From Hymenoscyphus infarciens (lineage: Eukaryota > Ascomycota > Leotiomycetes > Helotiales > Helotiaceae), in the NCBI GenBank assembly GCA_001414345.1, contig LLCB01000234.1:30335-94334 (forward strand): DNA of 64,000 nt. The letters are read 5' to 3'. Positions 1-10,947 of this stretch are shown here, one piece after another; positions within the stretch are counted from its first letter, which is position 1; each line of letters opens with the position of its first letter. Under the pieces are notes generated by a model that saw nothing but the letters and a program-made list of their open reading frames with translations, was not told the DNA's origin and did no database searches. A program made the translations under genes and the position numbers.

Positions 1-31
1 TCAACTCTATACCTCAATTAGTTTGGCTTAC

Positions 32-760
32 CAAAAGTGATCCACGCCGCAACAATGGCACCTAGAAATAGTTAGTCTTTCATCATAAACTTGAGGGCAG
101 GCAAGACTCACCCATCGAATATTGAGTATTTGACAAAGCAGTAGCAGTAGCACGCTGGCTAGGGTAAGCCAATTCAGCAACAAGTACCTACAACAATTAG
201 CATTTCCATCTCTCACTCCCACTCCTCAGAATGATAAACTTACAGGCCCAATAGCACCAACAACCACTCCACCAATACCCAGCAGCAACCTGCCCGCAAT
301 AAACATCCCCGCATTTACAGCCCCGGTACATAAAGCCGTCCCAAGAATACAAACTAAACTCCCGAAGAACATCGCCATTCTCCTGCCATATTTATCACTA
401 AGTGGTGTGATGAAGCATACTCCAATAACATTTCCAACCCAGTAACTTGCGCTCAAGATTCCGAGAAGAGATCCGGCGGGGTTATGGAATTCTACAATGG
501 TGGGGTTATTAGCTTCGTGCTTCTGAATGAAGCAGAAGGGCAGAGGTACCTTTTCGCCAAACAGCCAATTGCTGGACATTATTGATTAAACTCGCATCAT
601 AACCTTGAATATACTCGCTCATAATAGGAATGAAGATCAGAAAGTTCAGTTTGAGGAGTCCTTTGTCTTTCCACCATGGTCCTACTTTGTTATTGAGGTG
701 AGAGGCTTCTGCGAGGGCGGTCCTGTCGACCTTGCTGCTCTTGCTGTTGAGAAACATCAT
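32..760 (-). CDS. MFS sugar transporter (LAC12/hexose-permease type), N-terminal part, cut by window edge
   Basis: Plasma-membrane sugar permease of the major facilitator superfamily; only about the first 188 residues lie in the window. I join four exons on the minus strand: 760-550, 491-244, 187-112 and 61-32, with introns of 58, 56 and 50 nt (all GT-AG) and a fourth intron opening at 31 and leaving the window. The join reads PWWKDKG, then SEYIQGYDASLINNVQQL, EFHNPAGSLLGILSASY, the loop 2-3 signature SDKYGRR, GRLLLGIGG, then LVAELAYPSQRATATALSN and GAIVAAWITFG. This is the standard order for transmembrane helices 1-5 of fungal sugar transporters. The start is the MMFL methionine at 760; an upstream TTG is not needed. 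The frame is intact as far as seen. Substrate (lactose, cellobiose, hexose) cannot be told. The splice model is inferred from conserved protein continuity. Confidence 0.85.
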
Positions 761-1391
761 CTTGGATATCTCGATGTCGAGAAAACAAGACAAGAGAAAG
801 ATGAATTTGAAAGGACAAAATAAAAAGACCTTCTAAGATAAGAAAAACAACAAGGTACCTACGTGCCATTCCCCGGATAAAAACCACCCATGCGGGGTCA
901 TCCCCAGCTACCCCCGAACAGAACCAACACTTCCCCTTCCCATCCCCACCGCAAAGAAAGTATACCCAGAGGCCCCCAAAAAGCTTCAAGCTTCAAAAAT
1001 CAAGCTTTCCTAATAATTTAATTGGTGCGCAAGACCCTCTTCCCCAATGAGAGTGGATTCCGGGGTATGAAATGCGGGGGTTAGGGCCACGGCAGATGCT
1101 GCGGGGGGAATTGCCAATACGGGAGATGTGCGTCTCATTTCTTGGTTTTCTTGGTAGCATGCACATATCTGCCTGATGGGATAGGTGGAATAACTTTTCG
1201 ATCGGAGGTATTGCGTGGTGCTCTTTCTGCTATAGGGTAAAGCGAAGAAGAAGTCTCCGAAGGTGCAACGATGTTTCTGTGAAGGGAGCGAGGTACAAAG
1301 TTACTTTGCTGGTTTGATCACACTCTTGAGCGACCAAGACGAGGAATTATATCACCTATTTGTCTTTTTTTGATTTCAAATTCAAGAAAAG
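761..1391. promoter_or_regulatory. Divergent intergenic region between the MFS transporter and the BNR protein gene
   Basis: Both flanking genes point away from this 631-bp stretch, so it must hold both promoters. Composition is normal and no convincing coding frame was seen; open frames here are short or antisense extensions of the transporter exon. A T-rich tract lies just before the start at 1392. No specific operator was recognised. Confidence 0.5.
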
Positions 1392-2881
1392 ATGCTTGAA
1401 GAACCCCTAATCAGTGACCTAGGAGAAGACCCAAGAAGTAAAACCCATCGGATCAACGCGAATAGTTTTCAACAAAATGCAATAACCACGATCAATGGAT
1501 GGCAATACGCAGTATATTACACGGAAGAGATGGAAAATGCGGACAACAGCGTTTGTTATGTGAATCTTGCTCGACGAACAGTGGACTCTGGACTGGGAGC
1601 AGAAACGTGGGAGAAGTTAACATTCAGAGATTATGAGCAGACAGCAGATGATGGCCATAATACCATATCTGTTGGGGTTTGCAAGGGGGATGGAACTATT
1701 CATTTAGCGTTTGATCATCATTGTGATGAGTAAGAGCAAGTATATGCTTTTCCATGAACCCACTGACAATCTACAGACTGAGGTATCGAGTTTCTAAATT
1801 GGAAAATGGTCACAGCTGGTCAACATCCCGGTTCACAGAAACTCAAGATTTCTTGCCAGGTCTAGAGTCGAGAGAGATGATGAAGGAAGTGAGCTATCCT
1901 CGTTTTTTGAACGTTGATGACGACCTCCTCCTGACCTATCGAATTGGCCAGTAAGTTAGGGACCTCGATTACAACAACAGTGCATGGCTGACCTTGACAG
2001 AGCTGGGGAAGGGTCTGATGTATTGTATCGCTACTCATCAGCAACCCACAAGTACACATATCTTGGACAGTACCTCACGGGCGTCAAGAACAACCCGTAC
2101 GTGAACGGATTCGACTACTGCCTGAATAGAGTACACGTCTCCTGGTGCTACCGCAACTTCGTGGCCTTTGAGTCAACAGATCCAAATGCACATAAGCAGC
2201 AAGCAGGGCCAAACGGACCCTGCAACAATCATGATCTCAATTATGCATTCTCCGACGATTTGGGCCAGACCTGGAAAGCCTCAAGTGGTAGAATACTGGC
2301 ATCCATACAAGGAAATGAAGCTTTTGGTGCTCAAAACTCGATCATGCCAGGTGCGGATGGAGTTCGTGTCTTCGAAATACCCATGGGAAGCGGCATTTTG
2401 AACCAGGAAGGTCAAGCCGCGGATTGGGATGGCGGATTCTGGGCCATCAACCGTGAGTTGGTGCCTGGTCCAGTTGGGGTTTCTGAGCACTGGATGGTGT
2501 ACCACCGGGATGTTGCAGGTAGGAAGGTTGCACATCTTTTGTGGATCTTGCGGCTGACTCTCGAAAGGGAAATGGACGAAGAAGACTATAGAGTATTCGT
2601 CGCAACCAACAGAGACCGGATCTAGGGCGAAGATTTGTGTCGATAGAAGGAGCAATGTATATCTCATCTTGCCAGGAAACTCTGATTCCAGTTTGAGCAT
2701 ATTGCGGAGTCAGAAAAACAATGGTTATGCAAGTTTTGAGCAGATCTGGAATGGTGATGGATATGATGGCGAACCACTTGTAGATACGCAATTGCTGGAG
2801 GCATCGGATTTGTTGTCAATTTTCACCAGGACCGCTGGAAAGGTGAAGAAGGTAGTTGTGCTTGACTTTGCCTTGCCATGA
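1392..2881 (+). CDS. BNR_4-family seven-bladed beta-propeller protein, possible polysaccharide lyase
   Basis: Four exons, 1392-1729, 1777-1950, 2001-2518 and 2568-2881, with GT-AG introns of 47, 50 and 49 nt, give a 447-residue protein, a usual length for this family. Seen in sequence: DDGHNTISVGV (His89), HLAFDHHCDELRYR (His104, His109, His110), GNEAFGAQNSIMPG, VYHRDVAGKWTKK, ETGSRAKICVD, SDSSLSILRS, GYDGEPLVD and a final KVVVLDFALP. This is the blade pattern of BNR repeat-containing family members (Pfam BNR_4). Some relatives are polysaccharide lyases, for example L-rhamnose-alpha-1,4-D-glucuronate lyases of family PL27; that link is from memory. No signal peptide or membrane segment is visible at the charged N-terminus, so the product looks intracellular, unless an upstream exon has been missed. 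The neighbour is a divergent sugar permease, which would suit import followed by breakdown; that is inference. Confidence 0.8.
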
Positions 2882-3581
2882 CGGCGATCTTTGGGTTCTG
2901 CTGCTGGATGGCGAGTTTGGGATGGACCATCGAGTGTATCAAATCGCTTGGAAGAAGGGAGTTTGGGTAGTTCTCGAAATTTCCGAGCAGGTTAATGGGT
3001 AACAGTACTTCCAAAGAAAGTGCAAAAGTTCTGGGTACCCCAAAGCAATTTTACGTGGAGTCTGAACGCGTTCTGAACATGACGAGAGGTTCTCGCGTAA
3101 AACACCTGGGTCAAAAAAGCGTGCAGAAAGTATTGAAAAAATTAGCAAAACCTAGGACCCTCAGAAGAGGATCATAGGGAAAACTCAGACACCATTTCTG
3201 GCTGGTTTATTACACTCCGATAGGCCAAGCACAGTAGTACTTTTCTTTTTGTCGAGGGGTACGGGTGTCTATTTCCTGTTAACCCGCCCCTTTTTTTGTT
3301 CATTTTTTTGGTTTTGTTTGTTGTTGGCGTAATTCGTGGTCGTCGATGTAACCGCTAAGCCATTCCCACTGCGAATCGTGGGAAGGCGACAGGAGAGGCG
3401 CTATTTGTGGTTATGAAAAGAAAAAAGGTTTCGTGGGAGAAAAAGGGACAACCTTAGGCTTCCTATCAAAATGCAACCTTGAAGCGGCATCGACACCACC
3501 AAAGCAACACCGCGACTTCACCATTCAGCATAACCGCAGTGACGCGTCAAAGAAGTGAAGATATGCTCTTGAGAGAACGTA
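2882..3581. other. Intergenic region between the BNR gene and MND1
   Basis: Holds the 3' end of the BNR gene and the 5' region of MND1. C/T- and T-rich tracts occur around 3240-3310. A 60-codon frame at 2995-3177 is treated as chance (see rejected items). No structured RNA or terminator was recognised. Confidence 0.4.
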
Positions 3582-4408
3582 ATGGTAACTTGACCTTGTT
3601 ATCACCTCTTGACCATTCACTCACGCGTTTCCAGGCTCCCAAAAACCTACCCCCCGCCGCTAAGGTGCGCGTCTCCAAGTCCTTCCACCTCTTTCTGGTT
3701 TTTTCGGGGAGTTGAGATTCAATCACATCCTCAAGCATGCTTGTAAATGACAATACTGACTATCTTTCGCAGTCGCAAAAGATTCTGGAGTTCTTCCAAA
3801 ATTCCATGAACGTCTACACCCTCAAGGAACTCGAAAAATGTCTTCAGTCTGTGGCATCCATCAACGGAATGCAAGTCAAGGAGTACCTTCAAGCTCTTCA
3901 AGACGAAAACCTCATACGCGTTGAGAAGATTGGAAGTGGCAATTGGTACTGGTGCTTCACGTCCGACGCAAAGAAGGCCAAGGAGAACAAGATTGAAACC
4001 CTCAAAGCGGAGGAGAGCAAGCTCTTGGGTTCCATCACCGATACCGAAAAACAAATCGAGGACGAGACGGCAAAGCGCAACGATAATCATGAGATGCTTG
4101 ACGACAACGGCTTGGACCGCAGAGCGCTCTTGGAAGCCCACGAGAGTCTTTTGAAGGAAATGGAGGTGCTTGATAAGGAGCTTGCATGCTATAGTGATCA
4201 CGATCCGGCCGAGATGTTACGCAAGACTGAGGAGAGCAAGAAATTTCGGAACGCTGCCGTTAGGTGTACAGACAACATTGAGGCTCTGGAATCGTTCATC
4301 TCCCAAATGCTCAACGACCGAACTCAAGTTGCGAACCTCATGGCACAATCCTGCGGTAACGAATACGTGGTTGGTGAGGGTTTGAAGGATCTAGGCTTCC
4401 ACGCATAA
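3582..4408 (+). CDS. MND1: Meiotic nuclear division protein 1 (Hop2-Mnd1 complex)
   Basis: Mnd1 pairs with Hop2 and stimulates Dmc1/Rad51 strand invasion in meiotic recombination, in the nucleus. Exons are 3582-3584 (the ATG alone), 3635-3664 and 3773-4408, with introns of 50 and 108 nt. The product is 222 residues, against 219 in yeast. The start reads M-APKNLPPAAK-SQKILEFF, followed by YTLKELEKCLQSVASINGMQ and LIRVEKIGSGNWYWCF, the family's winged-helix N-terminal region (about residues 12-75). Residues 80-180 are a heptad-rich coiled coil, followed by a short C-terminal helix. The start codon was chosen because APKNLPPAAK matches the family N-terminus and only a one-codon first exon supplies an in-frame Met; translation from the Met at 3737 would lose these residues and start inside intron 2. 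Frame and length are intact. Confidence 0.92.
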
Positions 4409-6148
4409 ATTTGGAAGTGCTTTCTGAGCGGACGTTAGATCATAGGATGGCAGGAGCTTGAGGGATAATGGGTTGCTTTTGTTGCATACATACTGATAAT
4501 ATACCGGTATTATCGAATGTTTGAGTTTTATTTCGCACCAGTCGCCTGATGTTTCTGCTACTATCGCTATTAGGGGTCCATATATACATGTTCGGAATTG
4601 TCTCGTCCAATATTCAGGAAAGTATGGAGTCCCCAATTAGACCATGATGCTGATGCAGTTGTGAAACAGTTCCATATATTATGGCCAGCCAACTGGAAAT
4701 CAGGGATCGAAATGTGGCTCGACTCTCGACTCGACCTATCGTCGTATCACAAGCAATGCCAGGGGATCGCCTCAAGCATTTCTGGCACAAAACCCGCCAC
4801 CCGACCCGCTTGTTGAGTCAAGCTTTTTTATCGCGCGGCGCGGACCAGATAAGGTTCTGAGTGCCACGGAAAGTGCGTGAAACGGCGCAAAGGATTTGCA
4901 GGAGAGGAAAGAAGCCAACAGATGGCTCCGTAAATTGGACCCCTCCAGTGCTCTTCCAAGACTTCCAAGGCTTCCAAGAACAACAACCCCAATGTATCCC
5001 CTCCCCCTCACCCAGCGCCGTCATTTAGTGCTCAATGCTCACCGTCATTACCGAGAGGCTCAGAAGGAGATCCGGTATGCACGATGATATCGACTTTTCT
5101 TCTTCTTTTTCCGGGTGGGTGGAGTTGAGTGCTGCAGAGAATTGGATCAATGGGGAATAAGGAGAACAGAAAGCGGACACGGAGCCGGTTTGTACTCCCG
5201 GCTACCATCACACCGTTCCTGACGAGTCAGCTCGGACCTCACGAGGGCAGCGAATTGGATCAATCTAGACGGCCGCGTGAGGGAGAGGATAAGCAGAGTT
5301 GCTTGTGGTGCTTGAAGGCTTGAAGAGTACGGCGTTTTAGTGAGCGCGGAGGGAATCCGAGGGAGAGAAGGACAAACAGCACAACATGACCAGATATGCG
5401 GACGGTGAAGAAATCCACGGCAATGGTTCACCATACCATGTCGAGTCTCAATGAAAGCCCTTGCAATGAGGGAAAAGAGAGAGAGAGAGCACATAGGTTC
5501 AGATCGCTAGCACACCCAGCTGCTGCACAATCGGACAGGGCAGCAGCTGGCTCAGCCACGATTGCTACGAATTGCTCACGGTCTAAGAAGGTCGTAGTTT
5601 CTCCCTCTCGTCTTGCTCTCGTATCCTCTTATTCTCTTGTTTTCCTTCTCTCTATTTCCGGAGAATTAATCTCATCATCATATCCACAATCCCCATGCCG
5701 AATGTTTCTCATCGAGACGCCGGTGCTGGAGCATCATCCCCCATACGAAACGCTCTGACTTTTCCGGCCTCACCCTGAGAAGACTCAGAAGAGTGGAAGT
5801 CTCCCAGGCCTGGGCAAACCTGCGACCTGCGACCTGCGACGATTGCAAACGCGTCTCCTGCTCCTCACCTCTTGCCCGAGTCCTGTCCACCCGGCACTTC
5901 CGCGCAGTTCTCCTGCCCATCGGTGTGATCAGCGTTAATCAGCACCAGCGTCCATACGCTGCCTCCCTGGGCATTGCATCGTACCACCACCCCCCAGGAC
6001 ACCCCTCAAGAGTGCCCAGCTTCGAAGTGCACCTCCTCGAACTTGTTCTGCCAGTCCTTTCGTGTGACCGCTGTCAAGTATCCGGATTGTAGACTTGGCA
6101 ATCTCGAATACCTCTTGGCAAAGCAAACATATCACCACGACTTCTAGC
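4409..6148. promoter_or_regulatory. Long upstream region of palF/RIM8
   Basis: A 1.7-kb stretch without a supported gene. Several 60-120-codon frames occur on both strands, but none shows a family motif, splice logic or consistent frame use. The last several hundred bases are C-rich and probably include a long 5' leader with small upstream frames. A perfect threefold 7-bp repeat (CTGCGAC) lies at 5820-5840 and a short GA run near 5480-5490. A single PacC-like core (CTTGGC) at about 6094 is no more than chance would give. Confidence 0.4.
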
Positions 6149-8637
6149 ATGTGCGCCTATGCCAATTCAGCGGCTTCGACGACGCCTTCTGAAAAAAGGT
6201 CGCTGTTCTCGAGATTCACAAACCCTCTCAAGTCTCGCACGCGAAATCTCACCGACTTCCACATCCGCCCGAAGGAACCCCATCGACAGTACTCACCGGG
6301 AGACGTGGTCGAAGGCGCTGTAGTTCTCACGATCGTCAAGCCAGTACGAATCACGCACATTACCGTCCGTTTACATGGCGTCGTTCGAGTTTTCAAGAAT
6401 CCCAATGATGCGAACGAACCGGTAGCCGTGGATCCCGAGTTGGCCGCCGCTGGGGATCCAAGAAAGACGCAATATTTTGGCAACGGCCACGCCTCGTTAT
6501 TCAACGATGAAGTCACCCTGTGTGGAGAAGGTCGTCTCGATGCCGGCATATATGAATTTAATTTTGAGCTGGAGTTTCCCAGGAAAGGGCTTCCTTCCAG
6601 CATCGATGTGAGTGTCTCCATATGCTCTTCCCTTCCCACTGCAGATTGCTGATCAACATGCAGTTTGAGAGAGGGCGAATATCCTACTTGATCACAGCAA
6701 CAGTAACACGACCAACCTCGATTGCAGCTACCTCGAGTTGTGATCAAAAGATTAACCTCGTCGAGACAGTCGACATTGGCCCGATGCTCCCACCCAAACC
6801 TCGAACGATATCCCTCGAACCGATTGCAAGGCGGCCCAGGAAGAAGAAAGTTGTCAAACCCAAGGATGGCGATGCAAATGGTCCCAGCTCTGGAAGCGAA
6901 GCAGCTCGAACAAATCACTCCCCGCGACCCGATGACTCTGCAAGTCAATGTGGTTCAACAGACCATACAGCAAATCCCCGAAGCCCTGTGCTCAATGGTG
7001 ATGCACACAGCATTCACAGCGCAGCTACAAGTGCGGACAGTACGGTCAGCAGTAGTACGGGCCTCAGTTTTCGTCTTGGTCCTGTGCCTTCTTCTGCTGC
7101 CAGGTCAGCTCGAGATAGCCAAGGGACTGGTAGTAAAGTCTCTCTATCGGAAAAGACCATTACTGCAACAATAGAGTGCCTCAAATCTGGATGCCTTCCC
7201 GGAGATAATATTCCGCTGAAAATCTCCATACAACACTCCAAGGCCATCAAAAGTATGCATGGAATAATAATCACTCTTTACCGACAAGGACGAATCGATT
7301 CGGCCCCACCCTTATCACTTTTTAAAGATATTAAAGGAAAGCAAGCGGAAAGGTTAAAACACGAAGAATACTATCCAAAATCCAAGACTGGTCTTGGTGG
7401 GCTGTCGCTGACATCGGCGGGGTCAAGCAGCATGTTCCGAAAGGACCTCGCACAAACATTCGCACCAATTTTAGTCGATCCCTCCAGCCTAACTGCTGTC
7501 GTCAACGCATCAGTTAGGGTACCGGAAGACGCTTTTCCAACCATCTCGTGTGTTCCAGGCCAAATGATTACTTTTAAATATATGATCGAGGTGGTTGTTG
7601 ATCTTGGCGGGAAGCTTGCTGGTAATGTTCCTGCATCAGTTTCAAATTTTGGAGCTACTAACGGTACTCGAACCGATACCAATCCAAGCATGCTGGCTGC
7701 CTTCGGTGTAAGCATCGTCGACACTGATCACATCAGACGAGAGAAGAGTGTCGTCGCATGTCTTTTCGAAGTTGTCGTAGGATCGACGGATAGCTATCGA
7801 AAACGGGGCAGAGGAAATAGCTCAGCCAAGAAAACCAACGACTGGGCGGTCGCCTCTCCAGAATCTCCTCCACCCAGGCATGACGCTATTTTTGAAGAAG
7901 CTTTCCAGTATGCAGAACATCCTACGAACGGTGACCCGCGAAATCCATATCCATACCCTTGGTACTATGAAAATCAGTACAATGGGGACTACCACAACTA
8001 TGATTATCCACCTGCAGATTATAGCCATGGCCAGGGTCAAGAGCAGTTCTATCTAAATGATCACTCGCAACCAGCGCATTCTCAAATATCTGTCCCCCAT
8101 CCACGAGTAGATGAAGGCCTAAGCGAAAAAGAACGTCTTCGCCGGGCCGAAGAGCGTCTTCTACCTGGCCAACCACCCCCCACCGATACTCAAAATGGAG
8201 CATCCTCTTCATTACGGGCACCGCCCGGACCATCAGCTCCCTCTACACGTCCTCTTGAATCATTAGATGAACTGTACGATGCGGAAAGCGAGACTCCTCT
8301 CGCAGAACCCAGCGCGCCTCCATTCTCCGCTCCCTCATCGGACGTTGCTACCCCCCAAGGTCCCTCTGCGCTACCCCTCGAAAGCCTCAATCCCAATGCA
8401 TCATCGGATCCTACAGATGACAAGCAAGAACTGGAACGTCGTCGACTCCTTAGCGAAGCCAGTGCCCCCGTGGAATTCTTCTCAGATGAAGACGATAATG
8501 CTGGTGAAGGGAGTAGTCAGACAAGACAACCACCCCTAAATCATGCACCTTCTGCCCCCATTCTTACCGAAGAAGACGAATACGGAAACCATTATCCACA
8601 TCATCATACTGAGAGCTTACCGAAATATGAACGATGA
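6149..8637 (+). CDS. palF: pH-response arrestin-like protein palF/RIM8
   Basis: PalF/Rim8 is the arrestin that couples the plasma-membrane pH sensor PalH/Rim21 to endosomal ESCRT, leading to PacC/Rim101 processing at alkaline pH. Exons are 6149-6607 and 6664-8637, with a 56-nt intron; the product is 810 residues. Arrestin_N starts at about residue 33: NLTDFHIRPKEPHRQYSPGD, VKPVRITHITVRLHGVVRVF, then LCGEGRLDAGIYEFNFELEF and, across the splice, SSIDFERGRISYLITATVTR. Arrestin_C lies at about 290-450, after a low-complexity linker. The C-terminal third is disordered, acidic and proline-rich, with three exact PSAP tetrapeptides at residues 676, 702 and 782, the type of motif bound by the ESCRT-I UEV domain (Vps23/TSG101). 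The ATG at 6149 was chosen; the frame extends upstream only to a TTG at 6095. Gene and frame are intact. Confidence 0.92.
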
Positions 8638-9006
8638 GTTCCTTTCGGGTTTATTTTCTGGATTTATTTTCTGCACGGAGAAAGCAGGGGCGTTGAAGAT
8701 AGAACGACGATTTAATTTATGATGAAATCAAACATGGCTGATGATGAAAGAAAAGAAGTATATAGTTTCGAGATAATTTAGCATCAGCAATGATACCCAG
8801 AGATGTTTATGCTATTCAATCTATTTTAATTTACACCTTGGAGTTTTTGATTGTGATTCCCTTGATTATTCAAAGTACAGAGCTCATGTAGTGAGAGTAG
8901 AAACTCATCCGAGTAGTGCCATCAATCTACTCAAGTGGAGTGAAGTGACGACTTGCATCAAGTAATCGACAACGATAACCTTTTTGATCTGGTCGACCCA
9001 CTGTCA
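8638..9006. other. Convergent intergenic region after palF
   Basis: Holds the 3' ends of palF (+) and the unidentified gene on the minus strand. A/T-rich, with several AATTTA-like stretches that could serve 3'-end formation for either gene. No other feature seen. Confidence 0.4.
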
Positions 9007-10449
9007 TCAACTTTGCTTCTCATTCCCTTGAATAACCAAGTAATCAAGCACTGTCCCTAAGACCCCAGCAATACAGTGTTCGGGCTTCAATTTCTGTCTA
9101 TGATCAGGCAAAATAAATGCCTTCCTCTTCTCTTCAGAAGAATTAATCTTACGAGCCGAGCGAAAAACCCAACGCTCAGAAATGACAGGATGATCTTTCA
9201 AATGCTCCTCAAATCTATAATTGAAAAGCCAACCGCCTGAAAAACTTGAACTCATGTCAGGCAATGAACAAAGCATTTGCATAGCACCTTCTGATCCGCG
9301 ACGAGCTGCGAAAATGGCGAGGTTGTACAAGTTAGGCTAACACAAAGAACCGTCAGCAAGATGAAAACATAAAGTGAGCCGAAATAACTAGCATATTGTT
9401 CCCCCCAAGTAATCACCACCCCAGTCCTCGGCTCCATAGGTCCAAGAGGCCAGAACTCAACAACCGCCTCCATCCCCTCTTTACTCGCCTCACATCTCCA
9501 ATTCCCGCCCTCCCATTCACCCTCAACACATCCCTCAAACACCTTCAACATAATCCACATACTTCCCTTCATGATCCGCATAACACGTAACCTAGAACCC
9601 ACCTCGTTGTCCAAATTGAAAACTCAAAGATTCACAGAACTCATTATAAGTGCTTAACAACTCCAAAGAGACAACTGCTTTTTCAATTTCGTTCTTGAAT
9701 CGAGACACTTCTCTTGGGATATTTCTTCTTTCTGCGCCTTTGAGAGATCGGTTTTGAGGAGGGAAATGGATTTAGCGATTGCGTTAGCTTCTTCCTCCAA
9801 TTCTTCAAGGGACCTTTGGAGGGTGTGTGAGTAACGGGCAACACCTGTTTGGGGATCATGAAATGCCTTGTGGAAAGCTGTCAGGAGGTCTTGGGAAGAT
9901 TTTGATGGTGTTCCAGAATCTGGGGCGGTCGTGAGGTTTTTGGCAAATTGGGTTTGTGCTGTTTTTGGGGCTTGTCGGAGTTCCAGTTCGTCGTTAAGAA
10001 TGGGGCTGTCGTCCTTGGTAGCCGCCTTCTTCGCTGCTTCTGCTTCTGAGGAAGTGGGAATTATGTCCGTCTCCATGTCATCGTCCCCAGAATAGTAATC
10101 TCTCATTTGATCCAAGTCTGAAGCTAAACCGTCATCGAACATGTCATTGTCTTTCTCCGAGGCATATTCTTTTTCTTCATTTTTGAATGCTTCGCTCTCT
10201 TTCAACTCCACCCAGATATTCTCTACCATATCAACTGAAGTATGAACTGGAACGAGGGTTTGAGGTTGAAGATCCTCCATCTCTACATCAGATTGTTGGA
10301 GATCATCATTATCTGACCATTCGTCGCTATCAGAAGCCTCCGAGGAACCCGTCTACAATGGAAGGACGGGACCTTGGTCTTAGCATTTTCTTCGGTGAAA
10401 AGTGTTAGAACGATCAAGTAGAGAATAGTAATGAGGAGATGCTTACCAT
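9007..10449 (-). CDS. Unidentified acidic coiled-coil protein; reading frame interrupted near 9.61-9.73 kb
   Basis: Not recognised. The best model starts with an ATG-only exon (10449-10447), a 94-nt intron (10446-10353) with good splice sites, then TGSSEASDSDEWSDNDDL, a long acidic stretch, and a heptad-rich helix (SLEELEEEANAIAKSISLLK) in one frame that stops at 9654. Reading continues well in a second frame between about 9730 and 9615 (REVSRFKNEIEKAVVSLELL, then YNEFCESLSF). It then continues again in the first frame, from DNEVGSRLRVMRIMKGSMWI to a compact C-terminal domain ending at 9007 after an intron near 9320-9400 whose exact sites I could not settle. The middle segment therefore needs either a minus-one plus a plus-one indel (a damaged gene or base-call errors) or a poorly scored intron of about 117 nt. 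Two separate genes 70 bp apart is less likely. Confidence 0.5.
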
Positions 10450-10947
10450 TTTTGACTGGTATCTCAACCTTGGTATCGCCTGGGGGCAGTTCTTATTTGA
10501 CTTCGGGGCCCATGATTGCTTTCCTAGAAGGGTGGCTGCAAAAGTGAACTTCTGTGGGGTTGTGTTGTTTCCTCCACTCAGCTTCAACTTCCCGTGTGGA
10601 AACGCCGCTGTTGGAAACCAGAAAGAAGAAAAAAATATCGTTCTGGCGAGTGGCAATGACAGTCGCGAGTGTTTCCTGTTTGTTAAGAAAAGAAAATTTT
10701 GGAAGACGAGGTGGTTGGAAAGAAACTAGTTGTTGAGGGGAAGATGGCTTTCAAAGGATCGAGGTTTTGGCGAGGACCCACATGCCAGAGGAAACGACCC
10801 GGAAGAGAGAGGAGAAAGTGAAAGTTTCAAAGATTGACCACCCCTCACCTTTAGTACACTGGTAGTACAACTAAATATTTTAACATATGGACAGGCCGCC
10901 ATGATAATGGGACATTGTATGGTACAGGAAACACACGCCTTCGTGTC
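10450..10947. other. Intergenic region: promoter of the coiled-coil gene and 3' side of RSM23
   Basis: About 500 bp of normal composition. Frames on both strands here (for example 10439-10729 and 10414-10656) lack a plausible ATG or family motif. The last 100 bp probably contain the 3' untranslated region of RSM23, which is transcribed towards this stretch. Confidence 0.4.

Noticed and set aside
538..550. A 40-nt intron (GTTTGG...TTCAG) in the MFS transporter
   Set aside because: A 58-nt intron from 549 to 492, with GTACCT donor, GCTAATAAC branch and TTGTAG acceptor, restores the conserved EFHNPAGS motif, whereas the shorter one leaves about 11 foreign residues.
2995..3177. 60-codon plus frame starting MGNSTSKESAKVLG, faintly reminiscent of a Sec61-gamma N-terminus
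   Set aside because: It lacks the hydrophobic tail-anchor helix that defines Sec61-gamma, has no splice extension, and lies in the 3' flank of the BNR gene.
4772..5758. Several 60-120-codon frames on both strands upstream of palF
   Set aside because: Mutually overlapping, of low complexity, without splice sites or family motifs; better explained as GC-rich leader sequence.
6094..6099. PacC-type core (CTTGGC) just upstream of palF
   Set aside because: A single 6-bp match in 1.7 kb is expected by chance and palF is not generally reported as PacC-driven.
6157..6948. 263-codon open frame on the minus strand over palF
   Set aside because: Antisense shadow of the palF arrestin domain; it runs across the palF intron and shows no motif of its own.
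9252..9614. Treating 9007-9614 and 9654-10449 as two separate minus-strand genes
   Set aside because: The downstream part would start with no good ATG context some 70 bp after the stop, and a continuous protein reading bridges the gap in a third frame; one interrupted gene fits better.
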